From JAFGDH01 sp964441265 (GTDB lineage Archaea > Aenigmatarchaeota > Aenigmatarchaeia > QMZP01 > QMZT01): a stretch of DNA of 64,000 nucleotides. Below, piece by piece: positions 8,381 to 17,298 of this stretch (the stretch's first letter is position 1; each line of letters begins with the position of its first letter). A model generated the notes under the pieces. That model was not told the origin of the DNA. It was given only the letters and a program-made list of their open reading frames with translations, and did no database searches. A program made the translations under genes and the position numbers. The DNA lies in NCBI GenBank assembly GCA_964441265.1, contig CAYYKJ010000004.1, positions 75,627-139,626 of the forward strand, in the 5' to 3' direction.

Positions 8381-8731
8381 CTACAGCTCCTGATAGAATT
8401 CCGAAAATCCGCGGGGCAGTTCGATTCCGATTTTCTCGCCTGTGATGGTTTCTGCGGTCTTCCCGCCCCTTTTGACGCTGCCGATCATCATGAGCCCATC
8501 GTCCTCATTCTTCAGAACTTTTTCCATTTCGGGGTGATCCAGAACATGAAATTCTTTGAAGGACAACTTCCTCCTGCTATCATAATCTGTCATATTACTG
8601 GTGGGGGTGGCCAACAAGACCGGAACCCCTACGTTGTCGACGGCTCCCAGATAGAATTTTCCCGCCCCGTCCGGAGGAATTTCCAGATACAGGTCTCCTA
8701 TCCCGTGAAGTTTTGGTTTACCCACTGACAT
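8381..8731 (-). CDS. Hypothetical protein, 116 aa
   Basis: Starts MSVGKPKLHGIGDLYLEIP. It has a pattern of short beta strands and no signal peptide or membrane segment. ATG 8731 is preferred over GTG 8746 because TTAAATACTT (8751-8760, reverse strand) gives leaderless TATA spacing. First gene of a two-gene operon with 8044-8376. Function unknown. Confidence 0.5.
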   Translation of the reverse strand: MSVGKPKLHGIGDLYLEIPPDGAGKFYLGAVDNVGVPVLLATPTSNMTDYDSRRKLSFKEFHVLDHPEMEKVLKNEDDGLMMIGSVKRGGKTAETITGEKIGIELPRGFSEFYQEL

Positions 8732-8833
8732 TATATTATTTACCACTTCAAAGTATTTAAAAGTTGGCTACTTGGACTGATCGCTTTGGTTAATTGGTTA
8801 TTGGGCAACGCCAGAAAGGCGCATGATTAAAGT

Positions 8834-9196
8834 TTAGCTTTTCCCGGCGCCTTGCTCGTACCTGACTTCGCTCTCCCCGATTTCCCTGATTTCTCTGGAA
8901 TCAAAGACCATGAAAAACCGGACCGGCTTGCCCTCGTTTTCGGCCAGCTTTATCTCATCGGCCACGCCGTCGCTGACCGGACCGAAAACCCAGAACTCAT
9001 CAGCGCGTTTTATTATGCTCGCGTTGGCCTCGTAGAACCTCCCCCTCTCCACCGTATCCAGAAGGAAATAATCGAAGAGCATGAAAGGGTTCACAGGAAC
9101 CTTGCCCTGCCCGAGAACGAACCTGCTTATGTGGGTCTTGAAATAAGCCGTCTTCTTGGACATGGCCGTGTAGACCAGGGGCATCTCATCCGCCAT
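8834..9196 (-). CDS. Nucleoside 2-deoxyribosyltransferase-like protein
   Basis: 120 aa. The layout MPLVYTAMSKKTAYFKTHISRFVL... PFMLFDYFLLD... YEANASIIKRADEFWVFG... GVADEIKLAENEGKPVRFF resembles the small Rossmann-like nucleoside 2-deoxyribosyltransferase / DUF4406 fold: an N-terminal strand followed by a residue-rich loop, a central 'ADEFWVFG' strand and a Glu in 'EIKLAENEGKP'. This fold cleaves N-glycosidic bonds or binds nucleotides. The assignment rests on pattern only. ATG 9196 follows TTTTATTAATT at leaderless spacing; an in-frame TTG at 9217 is less likely. Confidence 0.45.
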   Translation of the reverse strand: MADEMPLVYTAMSKKTAYFKTHISRFVLGQGKVPVNPFMLFDYFLLDTVERGRFYEANASIIKRADEFWVFGPVSDGVADEIKLAENEGKPVRFFMVFDSREIREIGESEVRYEQGAGKS

Positions 9197-9237
9197 GAGA
9201 ATAAACTGCCCAGACAATTAATAAAATTTCTCATGAA

Positions 9238-9450
9238 CTATGGGCTTATTACCCATTTAGTAAAATCCCCGATATAATCCCGGGGTTTAAGGCCCTTCCC
9301 GGATCCGTTAGATTTCGGATAATAGGGAATTTCGAATAAACCGCCTTCTCCTATGTACACACCGACAGTAATTTTGCCGTCCATATCTCCGACCGCTTCT
9401 GAAAACTTGTCCGGTCCGATTCCCATTATATTTCTTTTCTTGTGTTCCAT
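9238..9450 (-). CDS. Small hypothetical protein, paralogue of 9533-9751
   Basis: 70 aa. ATG 9450 lies about 27 bases after CTTTATATTT, giving a leaderless transcript. It shares a spaced pattern with the next gene: G-x-G-x3-FS-x-AV near the start, GKI-x-V, KP-x-D-x-I and KW near the end. No family recognised; short beta-rich protein. Probably one of a lineage-specific family. Confidence 0.45.
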   Translation of the reverse strand: MEHKKRNIMGIGPDKFSEAVGDMDGKITVGVYIGEGGLFEIPYYPKSNGSGKGLKPRDYIGDFTKWVISP

Positions 9451-9532
9451 ATTATATTTATTGGTATCGGGGAAATATAAAGGCCATGGTTTTGTCACTA
9501 TTAAGGAGATAATCGGTCTATTTCTGGGATTT

Positions 9533-9751
9533 TCATAAGTTTAGAGTCCATTTTACGTTTCCGTCGATGAGATCAGAAGGCTTATAGGCCGACTCGGTTC
9601 CGCCCATGTCCGTCAGCAGTTCGCCCCTTTCAGGGTCATAAACGAAATTGAAGCTCTCCCCATACATACGCAACCAAACGCTGATTTTTCCGGGACCTTC
9701 AACCGCTCCTGAGAAGGATTCCACCCCGTAACCGCTGAGAACACCACCCAT
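9533..9751 (-). CDS. Small hypothetical protein, paralogue of 9238-9450
   Basis: 72 aa, GYGVESFSGAVEGPGKISV... KPSDLIDGNVKWTLNL. The motif order matches the neighbouring 70-aa protein although overall identity is low. A TTAAATTTTT box about 26 bases before the ATG indicates its own leaderless promoter. Function unknown. Confidence 0.5.
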   Translation of the reverse strand: MGGVLSGYGVESFSGAVEGPGKISVWLRMYGESFNFVYDPERGELLTDMGGTESAYKPSDLIDGNVKWTLNL

Positions 9752-9851
9752 AACCTTATTTGTTGAATGAAAAATTTAAGTGGGCACTGAACCAGAAATT
9801 GGAGAGCAATCTAATAAGCAACCGATACAATTATTTTCCAAGGTGATCAGG

Positions 9852-11114
9852 ATGGTCTGGCTCGTGGTCGTACTTGTGCTCATGATAGCGCTTTCTGCGT
9901 TCTTTTCAGGGTCGGAAATAGCGCTCTTCTCGCTCAGCGAGATAAAGGTCAGGAAGATAGCCAGAAGGAAGAGGAAGAACAAGAGATCGAAATACCTGGT
10001 CATGATAAAATCCGACCCCCACAAGCTGCTGGTCACCATACTGATAGGGAACAATCTGGTGAACATACTGGCAGCCTCGGTAGCTACCGTGCTCTTCACG
10101 GGCCTGTTCGGCTCGACCGGCATAGGCATAGCCACGGGTGTGCTGACATTCATGATACTGGTCTTCGGGGAGATCACGCCCAAAACGTATTTCCACCACA
10201 ACGCGGAAAGGATGTCCCTCCGGGTGGCAATACCGATATATTACCTTAGCGTTGTGCTCTATCCCGTCATAGTCATAGTGGAGGCACTCAGCAATGCCCT
10301 TCTCCGCCTCACCGGGACGAGGAAGAAGAGGACCGCGATCACCGAGGAGGAGCTCAGGGCGGCCCTCTCCCTGGGCGCCCAGGCGGGGGTGATCCAGAGG
10401 GACGAAGAGAAGATGGTCAGGAACATATTCGATTTCGGGGACACCACTGCGGGGGAGGTGATGACTCCCAGGAAGAGGATGGTGGCTCTCCCTTCGAGCA
10501 TGACTCTGGGAGACGCTCTCACCAGGATGCTAGAAGTGAAGTATTCAAGGATACCCGTCTACAGGAAGAAGGTGGACAACGTCATAGGGATGATAAACAT
10601 ACGGGACATACTCGGCCACATAAGGAAAAAGAACTTCGACCTGAGGATAAGGGACATGGTGTCCCCGGTGAAGTTCACCGGTAAAAACAAGAACATAGAC
10701 ATGCTCATGGACGAGTTCAGGGAATCCGGTAATCACATGGCAATAGTGCTGGGAAAGAACAGGAAGGTGAAGGGTCTGGTCACCCTGGAAGATCTCCTGG
10801 AGGAGATAGTGGGAGAGATATACGACGAGCCGGACGTGAGGAGGCACAGGATGAGGTTCATCGACAAGAAGACCGCCATGGTGAACGGGGACGTCCTGGT
10901 GGAAGAACTGAAGGGCAACATGGGTGTACCCCTGCGATCCAGGGGCCTCACTCTCTCCCAGATGGTCTCCGCCAGGTTCGACGGGAGGCCAAAGAAAGGG
11001 GACACGATAAAGATGAAGAATTTTATCCTCACTGTCAGCGAGGTCGACAGGGAGGATCCCTCGAAGGTCAGGAGGATCAAGGTCTTCAAGCGGAGGGGGA
11101 AGATCAGGAAATAA
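9852..11114 (+). CDS. CNNM/CorC-type membrane protein with CBS domains
   Basis: 420 aa. An N-terminal DUF21 membrane region has about four hydrophobic segments, including FFSGSEIALFSLSEIKVRKIA, the hallmark of the family, and VTILIGNNLVNI. Two CBS domains follow (VMTPRKRMVALPS...SRIPVYRK...GMINIRDI and the next repeat ending VKGLVTLEDLLEEIVGEIYDE). A C-terminal CorC/HlyC domain is at about residues 335-415. The family is linked to Mg2+ or other divalent cation transport. ATG 9852 follows AGGTGATCAGG, a good ribosome binding site; ATG-like starts upstream would add a non-conserved extension. Confidence 0.88.
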   Translation: MVWLVVVLVLMIALSAFFSGSEIALFSLSEIKVRKIARRKRKNKRSKYLVMIKSDPHKLLVTILIGNNLVNILAASVATVLFTGLFGSTGIGIATGVLTFMILVFGEITPKTYFHHNAERMSLRVAIPIYYLSVVLYPVIVIVEALSNALLRLTGTRKKRTAITEEELRAALSLGAQAGVIQRDEEKMVRNIFDFGDTTAGEVMTPRKRMVALPSSMTLGDALTRMLEVKYSRIPVYRKKVDNVIGMINIRDILGHIRKKNFDLRIRDMVSPVKFTGKNKNIDMLMDEFRESGNHMAIVLGKNRKVKGLVTLEDLLEEIVGEIYDEPDVRRHRMRFIDKKTAMVNGDVLVEELKGNMGVPLRSRGLTLSQMVSARFDGRPKKGDTIKMKNFILTVSEVDREDPSKVRRIKVFKRRGKIRK

Positions 11115-11125
11115 TCCCTCCGGAA

Positions 11126-11551
11126 TCAGTCCTCCAGATAACTGAAAATGTCATTGAACCCACCGACTCCGGTCTCGACACAGAAATTGCCGTTGTCCCC
11201 TGAAACATAAACTGCCTCCGCATACTTTTCCTTTGTTCCGTCACCTCCGGAATCGGGGTAATGAATGGAAAACCCGTCTCCGGCGCGGGGTATGATCTTG
11301 GGTGTTTTTATTTTCATCCCGCCGCCGGTCCCTGCGATGTGTTTCCATTTCTTTATTATGCCATGAATTCCGAAACAAACGGCCCTTGTGCTCAGCTGTT
11401 CCTTTTTGGGAAGAAACCCGTCTTGGAACACCTTTATGCGGGTTTTATCGTCATCTCCGTTCCCGATGACCTTGAATCCGTAGTTCTCTATCAGTTTCTT
11501 CCTGAAATACAAAGAAGTAAAATGCTTAAGCAATCCTTTGATGTATCCCAT
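11126..11551 (-). CDS. Hypothetical protein, 141 aa
   Basis: Starts MGYIKGLLKHFTSLYFRKKL; the rest is soluble and strand-rich with many Gly/Asp turns. No family recognised. TTAAAGTCAA about 26 bases upstream of the ATG could be its TATA box. Convergent with the CorC-type gene, 11 bases apart. It belongs to the same style of short orphan genes as those at 8-9.8 kb. Confidence 0.5.
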   Translation of the reverse strand: MGYIKGLLKHFTSLYFRKKLIENYGFKVIGNGDDDKTRIKVFQDGFLPKKEQLSTRAVCFGIHGIIKKWKHIAGTGGGMKIKTPKIIPRAGDGFSIHYPDSGGDGTKEKYAEAVYVSGDNGNFCVETGVGGFNDIFSYLED

Positions 11552-11692
11552 GGCCCGCTCACCGTTATCTTGACTTTAAGGGGCAAAGTTTTTTAACCGG
11601 AAAGCTTCCCAGGAAAGACAAATAAAAGATTTCTGGTCAATTATACAACATAGACCCGACAGGGAGACCGTGGGAAAAGTGAGGAAATCAGG

Positions 11693-11971
11693 ATGACAGA
11701 AAAGATGACTTTTTACCTGAAGAGGGGCAAAGACGGGGGTGTTGAATTCAACGGACAGGAATACGAAGGCACTTCTCTGACGCCATATTGCATGCTTCTG
11801 ATGGGCTACTGCATAGACTCCGCCATGACATACGGGTATCCCCCCTCATGGTCCACGAAGAAATGCCGGACTCCGGGTGAGGCGGAAGAGAGGATCACTG
11901 ACTATCTGAAGAGCTGGGATTTCCTCTCCGGTATGGACATCGAGTTCCGTTTCCCGGAAAATGAATCTTAA
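11693..11971 (+). CDS. Hypothetical protein, 92 aa
   Basis: Small acidic protein (MTEKMTFYLKRGKDGG...) with several Tyr, Met and Cys residues and no known domain. The start is supported by GGAAATCAGG five bases upstream. It is followed after 36 bases by scpA on the same strand. Function unknown. Confidence 0.5.
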   Translation: MTEKMTFYLKRGKDGGVEFNGQEYEGTSLTPYCMLLMGYCIDSAMTYGYPPSWSTKKCRTPGEAEERITDYLKSWDFLSGMDIEFRFPENES

Positions 11972-12007
11972 TAAGATTGTTGCGACAATAATAATAAACA
12001 GAGTCAC

Positions 12008-12700
12008 ATGGACGAAAAAAAGATAATGGGTTTCTTGACCTCCGAATACAGCTGGGAGCAGATAATATACGAGATAGTCGCCTGGGGCGGGATGAACCCC
12101 TGGGACCTGGACATATCCAAGCTTTCCGCTTATTTTCTGGAATACCTCCAGAAGATGAAGGAGATGGACTTCCGGGTCCCCGCCAAATACATAATAGTGG
12201 CGGCGGTGCTCCTGAAGATGAAGTCGGACTACCTCCGGTCCTTCAAGGAGCAGATAACCGGGCAGGAGGAAGAGCAGCTGCAGGAAGAGCTCATGGAGGC
12301 GGAGGACGATGACGAGGGTTTCCGGATAGACCCCATGGACATCCCTCCCAGGAGGCAGCCCGTGAGAAAGGTCGTCGTCACCGAGCTGGTCAGCGCCCTC
12401 AAGAAGGTCCTCAAAGCAGAGGACAGGAAGATAAAGAGATACAGGAAAAGGAGGGACAAGGTAAAGATATCCGGGGACGACATAAACAGGAAGATAAAGG
12501 AACTCCACCACAAGATAAACGGCATACTCGGAAGAATAAGAAGGAAGGAGCTGGAATTCAGCAAGCTGGTGGGGAACTGGGAGAGGGAGGACATAATCGG
12601 GAACTTCGTGCCTCTCGTCCACCTGGAAAACCAGGGAAAGGTGAACACCCGCCAGGAAAAAATATTCGAGGAGATATGGATACGCAGAGGTAAAAAATGA
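12008..12700 (+). CDS. scpA: Segregation and condensation protein ScpA
   Basis: 230-aa kleisin. The N-terminal part YSWEQIIYEIVAWGGMNPWDLDISKLSAYFLEYLQ and the helix FRVPAKYIIVAAVLLKMKSDYL are the conserved ScpA signature that binds the SMC neck. A charged linker (about residues 80-150) leads to a C-terminal winged-helix that would bind the SMC head. With SMC it forms the chromosome-compaction complex; no smc or scpB is in the window. Its TGA overlaps the ATG of the next gene, so the secreted transglutaminase-like protein is translated from the same mRNA. Confidence 0.9.
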   Translation: MDEKKIMGFLTSEYSWEQIIYEIVAWGGMNPWDLDISKLSAYFLEYLQKMKEMDFRVPAKYIIVAAVLLKMKSDYLRSFKEQITGQEEEQLQEELMEAEDDDEGFRIDPMDIPPRRQPVRKVVVTELVSALKKVLKAEDRKIKRYRKRRDKVKISGDDINRKIKELHHKINGILGRIRRKELEFSKLVGNWEREDIIGNFVPLVHLENQGKVNTRQEKIFEEIWIRRGKK

Positions 12701-14781
12701 GACTGCCCCTGTTGATTCTGATAGCGGTTCTTGTTCTGGTGCCGAACGTCCAGGCGGTCACCGTCGCCGAACAGAAGGTTCTGGAAGATCCCGCCAGCGT
12801 CAGGGAACTCACCGTGGACATCGAGATATACGGAACCGTGGAGGTGAGCGGGAGCCCCACCTGGGTGGGAATCAACCTCACCATACCCCAGGACGGTCCC
12901 TACCAGGACGTCTCCCTGGACATCGGGAAGGTGGAGGGGGAGCACGGGACCGAGTTCGGTCTTATGGAAGGGGAGAATCCCGGAAACTCATTCTCCTACC
13001 GCGTGGAGGGCACGGTCAACTCCAGGGCCGCTTATACGACCTCCCTTCCGGGAACGTATTCCATACCCGATGAGGTGGAAAAATACCTCCTTCCCACCGA
13101 GAACATACAGAGCGACGACCCCAAGATAAGGGAGACGGCCGAATTCATAGTGAGAAATGCCCAGGACGACTTCGAGAAGATAGCGAAGCTCGCCATATGG
13201 ATCAACGAGAACATGGAATACGACCTGAGCCTCTCGGACAGCAATTACGACGCGCTCACCGTTTACGAGCAGAGGAGGGGGGTATGCGCGGAATACACCA
13301 CGCTCTTCATCGCCTTCGCCAGGTCCCTCGGATATCCCACCAGGTTCGTTTCCGCCTGGGCATACGGGAAATACGGCTGGGAGAGGCATGCATACGCCGA
13401 GGTCTATCTGGGGAAATGGGTTCCCGTGGACGTTCTCTGGATGGAGATAGGATACCTAGACGCCACACACATCAGTTTTGGCCATTATCAGGACAACAAG
13501 GTCAAGAACTCGGTGAATTACAGGGGATACGACATAAAGAACATAAGATGGACCGAGGACGAGACATCCCTGGCGATAAAGGATTACACCAGCCGGGACA
13601 AGACAGAGGACTACTGGCTTGTCAGGAGCTCCGACAAGCTGCGGGCGGGGGACGAGGGCATCGTGCTCCTCAAATTCACTCCGGACGATTACAGGGTGGC
13701 CACGGTTGACCTGGAGCCCTGCACCGGGGAGTTCGTGATAGCCAGGGTGGAAGACAAGGACAAGGACGTGATACTCAGGCCGGGGGAGGAGAAGATAGTT
13801 CACTGGGATTTCACCATAAGCGATAACCTTCCCGAAAACTACAGGCTCACCTGCCCGCTGACGCTGAACTCCAAGTCGTTCGCCCTGAGGACAGTTGATC
13901 TGGAGGTGGACACCACAAGGGACCGGAGGATGGGGGACAGGTTCAGCGCGAATCTGAGATCCAGCGTCATAGAGTTCGGCCAGGACCAGGCCGTGTACGT
14001 TTATCCCGGTGAATTCAGGGGAACAATAGGGGTGATAACTCCCGAGGGATACGAAACCTGGGATTCTCACGGACCGGAGATCAGGCATCTCTTCAGGCCC
14101 CGGTCCATGGGAGACCAGGAGGTGATCGTGTTCTCTTCGGGAGGGCAGGTAGAGAAACTCGGGTACGAGGTCAAGTCCGAGGTCAACATCTATATAGACG
14201 GCCTTTCCGCTCCGTCCCACCTGAAAGCGGGGGAGACCGGAAAACTCAGGGGATACGTCGTGAACACCGGCCCCATGGCCAAGAGCATGAAGCTGACCGT
14301 GCACATCGATGGGGATGAATCCACCAGTAACATACTGGTTGAAGACAGGCAAGAAATATCCGAGGACCTGATCTTCGGCTCACAGGGCCCCAAGGAGATA
14401 TCTGTCAGCCTCAGATCGAGCGATGTGGACCTCACCGAGAGCCTGCTGGTGAATGTTTTCGAAGAGCCGGAGATATCTTACGACATTTTCTACACGGGCG
14501 GGACGGGAAAGATCACCCTGGACGTGAAGAATTCCGCGGCCAAGAACGTCTCGGTCAGGATCGGCAGCACGGAAAGGGAATTCCCCAGCATATACGGGGA
14601 GAAGGAGATAGAGATCCCGGTTCAAAAGGGCGAATACGTGCTGGAAATCAGCTTCAGGGACCTGGCCGGGAACCCCTACGATGCCAGTGAGAAGATAGAG
14701 TTCAGGGAAGAGGACTTCTTCTCGATGGTGAACAGGATCATAAATAACATCATAGAGAGCATAACTGGCCTTTTCGGGTGA
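12697..14781 (+). CDS. Secreted transglutaminase-like protein
   Basis: 694 aa. A signal peptide (MRLPLLILIAVLVLVPNVQA) leads to an N-terminal beta domain. A transglutaminase-like core follows at about residues 150-260 with the triad Cys (RGVCAEYTTLFIAFARSLG, about 195), His (ERHAYAEVYLG, about 231) and Asp (WVPVDVLW, about 245). The remaining 400 residues look like beta-sandwich repeats with CARDB-like spacing. The C-terminus MVNRIINNIIESITGLFG is a short amphipathic helix, not a clear membrane anchor. Likely a surface or pseudo-periplasmic peptidase or cross-linking enzyme; catalytic type is inferred. ATGA overlap with scpA. Confidence 0.8.
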   Translation: MRLPLLILIAVLVLVPNVQAVTVAEQKVLEDPASVRELTVDIEIYGTVEVSGSPTWVGINLTIPQDGPYQDVSLDIGKVEGEHGTEFGLMEGENPGNSFSYRVEGTVNSRAAYTTSLPGTYSIPDEVEKYLLPTENIQSDDPKIRETAEFIVRNAQDDFEKIAKLAIWINENMEYDLSLSDSNYDALTVYEQRRGVCAEYTTLFIAFARSLGYPTRFVSAWAYGKYGWERHAYAEVYLGKWVPVDVLWMEIGYLDATHISFGHYQDNKVKNSVNYRGYDIKNIRWTEDETSLAIKDYTSRDKTEDYWLVRSSDKLRAGDEGIVLLKFTPDDYRVATVDLEPCTGEFVIARVEDKDKDVILRPGEEKIVHWDFTISDNLPENYRLTCPLTLNSKSFALRTVDLEVDTTRDRRMGDRFSANLRSSVIEFGQDQAVYVYPGEFRGTIGVITPEGYETWDSHGPEIRHLFRPRSMGDQEVIVFSSGGQVEKLGYEVKSEVNIYIDGLSAPSHLKAGETGKLRGYVVNTGPMAKSMKLTVHIDGDESTSNILVEDRQEISEDLIFGSQGPKEISVSLRSSDVDLTESLLVNVFEEPEISYDIFYTGGTGKITLDVKNSAAKNVSVRIGSTEREFPSIYGEKEIEIPVQKGEYVLEISFRDLAGNPYDASEKIEFREEDFFSMVNRIINNIIESITGLFG

Positions 14782-14800
14782 GGACTCAGACCATGGGAAA

Positions 14801-15376
14801 TTATTCTCCGAAGGGACCGAACATCGAATCCCCCTCGTTCAGGTAAAGGCCGTCCCCGTCGATCAGTTTTTGGATTTCTATCGAAAGGTCGACATTGGGG
14901 TTTTCCAAGTAAAAGGTGCTCCCGTCAGCGGACAAAAAAATTATTCCCGGAGGCTTTCCCGCAACGAACTCCGCGCCCCCTTCCATGGTTTCCAGCATGT
15001 ACCTGATGTCCTGTTTCTCCTCTTTCCACAGCCACGGATAATCCCCCGGAGAGGGGTCCGAGGCGTAGAGCATGGTATCCCCGAAATAAAGGCAAAGCAT
15101 CGAACTGCGGTTTTTAGGGGTGCCTGAAACGCCCCTGCACAAATACAATGGCCTGTCTTCGGGTCCGCTCTCCATTCTGATCATTGGAGCGAAAAAATAA
15201 AAAGAGATGGACCGGTCGGGAATTTCAAGACCCACCGGAAGCGTGAGCTCCTGGTTTTCCTTCGACGCTTTTGAGTAAAAGGGTCGTTTGAACCCGAGGC
15301 CTCCACCATTCTGGAAACCGAAAGCGTCAGCTTCTGGTTTTTGTTCGGCCTTTTTGAGTAAAAAGGTCGTTGCCAA
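14801..15376 (-). CDS. Hypothetical protein overlapping tandem repeats
   Basis: Up to 191 aa from a TTG at 15376. The C-terminal part (from about MIRMESGPEDRPLYLCRG at 15181) is a plausible soluble domain with LCLYFGDTMLYASDP and FLSADGSTFYLENPN. The N-terminal 60 residues are translated from an imperfect ~80-bp tandem repeat read in shifting frames, so they are probably not a conserved domain. The frame stays open upstream to about 15460 without ATG. The gene may be a decayed or fused one; no family recognised. Confidence 0.4.
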   Translation of the reverse strand: MATTFLLKKAEQKPEADAFGFQNGGGLGFKRPFYSKASKENQELTLPVGLEIPDRSISFYFFAPMIRMESGPEDRPLYLCRGVSGTPKNRSSMLCLYFGDTMLYASDPSPGDYPWLWKEEKQDIRYMLETMEGGAEFVAGKPPGIIFLSADGSTFYLENPNVDLSIEIQKLIDGDGLYLNEGDSMFGPFGE

Positions 15377-15452
15377 GGTGGCGATCTTTAGCGCATCGGA
15401 AGCGTCAGCTCCCTCTTGCTCCTCCGCTTCTGCCGGGATAAGGAGAAGCGGT
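15234..15452. repeat. Three imperfect tandem repeats, period about 80 bp
   Basis: Two 55-bp units at 15234-15288 and 15317-15371 differ at roughly ten positions and have no gap. A third, more diverged unit lies at about 15394-15452. Each begins with ACCGGAAGCGTGAGCT-like sequence and ends in AAAAGGGTCGTT-like sequence on the + strand. Units are 78-83 bp apart. The reading frame of the overlapping gene differs between the units, so the duplication acted on DNA and not on a protein repeat. Confidence 0.6.
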
Positions 15453-15610
15453 GCACCACTGATCTACCGGCCCGTTGTTTCGGAAGACTGCTTTATTCGA
15501 TTTGTTCAAGCAGTCATGAGATATACTATCTTTATTCGATTTAATCTATTTAAAAATATTTAACGCATCAAAACCATTTCTAAACAATCATTAGTTTGGG
15601 GTGATCATAT

Positions 15611-17095
15611 ATGGTTAAGAGTTATTTGAATTATACAGGCGGAAAGTGGGTCAGATCAGAATCAGGAAAGACCTTCAAAAACATGAATCCCGCGACGGGG
15701 AAAGTCCTGTGCAAGTTCCAGGCGGGGAACCAGAAGGACGTATTCAGGGCGGTCGCTTCGGCGAGGAAGGCGTTTCCCAAGTGGAAGAATGTCCCTGCTC
15801 CGGAGAGGGGGGAGATACTTTACAAGGCGGCCAGGATGATGGAGCGTCAGAAGGAGGACCTGGCCAGGATGCTCACCCGGGAGAACGGCAAGAACATGGA
15901 CGAGTCCAGGGGAGAGATACAGGAAGGCATAGACATAACCAAATACGTCGCCGGGGAAGGGAGGAGGATGTTCGGCGAAACCGTGCCCTCCGAACTGAGG
16001 AACAAGTTCTGCATGACTGTCAGGGAGCCGGTCGGAGTGGTGGGGATGATCACCCCTTGGAACTTCCCCTTCGCCATACCCGCATGGAAGATACCTCCCG
16101 CTCTCGTCGCCGGCAACACCATGGTTTTCAAGCCGTCCTCGGACGCCCCCCTGCTGGGGGTCAAGCTCGTGGAGATATTCGGGAAGGCCGGCCTCCCCCC
16201 GGGGGTTTTGAACATGGTCACCGGGTCGGGAGGAGTGGTCGGGAAGGAAATAGCGGAGAACCCCAAGGTAGATGCCCTCTCTTTCACCGGATCGACTTCG
16301 GCCGGGAGGAAGATCTACAGGGCGGGCGCGGAGAGGCTGATCGGTGTCGGTCTGGAGATGGGAGGCAAGAACCCGCAGATAGTTCTGAAGGACGCAGACA
16401 TCGACCTGGCGGTGGACGGAGCCATATGGGGAGGATTCGGCACGGCCGGACAGAGATGCACCGCCACTTCAAGGATAATCGTGGAGAAACCAGTACTCAA
16501 GAAATTCACCGACAGGTTCCTGAAGCGTGTAAGAAAGATAAAGGTGGGCAACGGCCTGGAGAAGGGGGTATTGACCGGGCCCATAATAAACGAGAAACAG
16601 ACGGACAAGATACTTTCTTACATCAAGATCGGGAAGGACGAGGGGGCGAAGCTCCTGACGGGGGGAAAGCGCCTGGACAGGGGGAAATACGGAAGGGGAT
16701 TCTTCATCGCACCCACTGTCTTCACCGAGGTCAAGAAGAACATGACCATCGCAAGGGAGGAGATATTCGGTCCGGTGGTCTCGATCATGCCGGTGAAGGA
16801 CTTCGGGGAGGCGGTCGATGTTGCCAATTCCACTGAATACGGGCTTTCCGCCGCGGTCTATACAAACGACGTGAACAATGCCTTCAGGGCGATCAGGTCC
16901 CTGGAATCCGGCATAGTTTACATAAACGCCCCCACCATAGGGGCGGAGGCCCACATGCCCTTCGGGGGAGTGAAGAACACCGGGAACGGCAAGAGGGAGG
17001 CCGGGACCGAAGCCATCAAGGAGTTCACCGAGATCAAGTCGGTCTTCGTGGACTATTCCGGCGGCCTCCAGAGGGCGCAGATAGACACAGAATAA
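15611..17095 (+). CDS. NAD(P)-dependent aldehyde dehydrogenase
   Basis: 494 aa, the usual length for the ALDH superfamily. Motifs are the NAD-binding ITPWNFPFAIPAWKIPPAL and FTGSTSAGR, the general base Glu in LEMGGKNP (about 248) and the nucleophile Cys in GQRCTATSR (about 282), plus REEIFGPVV and the C-terminal MPFGGVKNTGNGKREAG. It oxidises an aldehyde to the acid; sequence resembles succinate-semialdehyde/lactaldehyde-type members, but the substrate is open. GGGGTGATCAT ahead of the ATG is a strong ribosome binding site, and TTTAAAAATATTTAA at 15548-15562 is a probable promoter with a leader of about 35 bases. Confidence 0.92.
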   Translation: MVKSYLNYTGGKWVRSESGKTFKNMNPATGKVLCKFQAGNQKDVFRAVASARKAFPKWKNVPAPERGEILYKAARMMERQKEDLARMLTRENGKNMDESRGEIQEGIDITKYVAGEGRRMFGETVPSELRNKFCMTVREPVGVVGMITPWNFPFAIPAWKIPPALVAGNTMVFKPSSDAPLLGVKLVEIFGKAGLPPGVLNMVTGSGGVVGKEIAENPKVDALSFTGSTSAGRKIYRAGAERLIGVGLEMGGKNPQIVLKDADIDLAVDGAIWGGFGTAGQRCTATSRIIVEKPVLKKFTDRFLKRVRKIKVGNGLEKGVLTGPIINEKQTDKILSYIKIGKDEGAKLLTGGKRLDRGKYGRGFFIAPTVFTEVKKNMTIAREEIFGPVVSIMPVKDFGEAVDVANSTEYGLSAAVYTNDVNNAFRAIRSLESGIVYINAPTIGAEAHMPFGGVKNTGNGKREAGTEAIKEFTEIKSVFVDYSGGLQRAQIDTE

Positions 17096-17102
17096 CAGTA
17101 AA

Positions 17103-17256
17103 TCACAGCATATTTTCATATCTGTCCCATAGTTCATATCCACCCCGTATCCTGTGTTTATCCAAACCGGGAATATCATCAATCCATCTTTCTGATTTTA
17201 TCATTTTCTCTTTTATTCCGATTCCAGCATCCAATAGCCGACTGTCCTCAGATCCA
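17103..17256 (-). pseudogene. Decayed copy of the FNR-like gene 3' end
   Basis: On the reverse strand this stretch encodes ...GIGIKEKMIKSERW, matching IGVKEERIKSERWG at the C-terminus of the flavoprotein gene at 17593-18315. At DNA level about 70 bases (17184-17254) align to 17599-17672 at roughly 75-80% with a short gap. The frame then runs on for 26 residues to a stop at 17103. It has no good start codon except an internal ATG at 17204 (33 aa). I read it as the left-over repeat of an insertion; a tiny expressed gene is possible. Confidence 0.45.
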
Positions 17257-17298
17257 TAACCATATCAATATAAAAGTTTGAACTGCCTTATTATTCCG

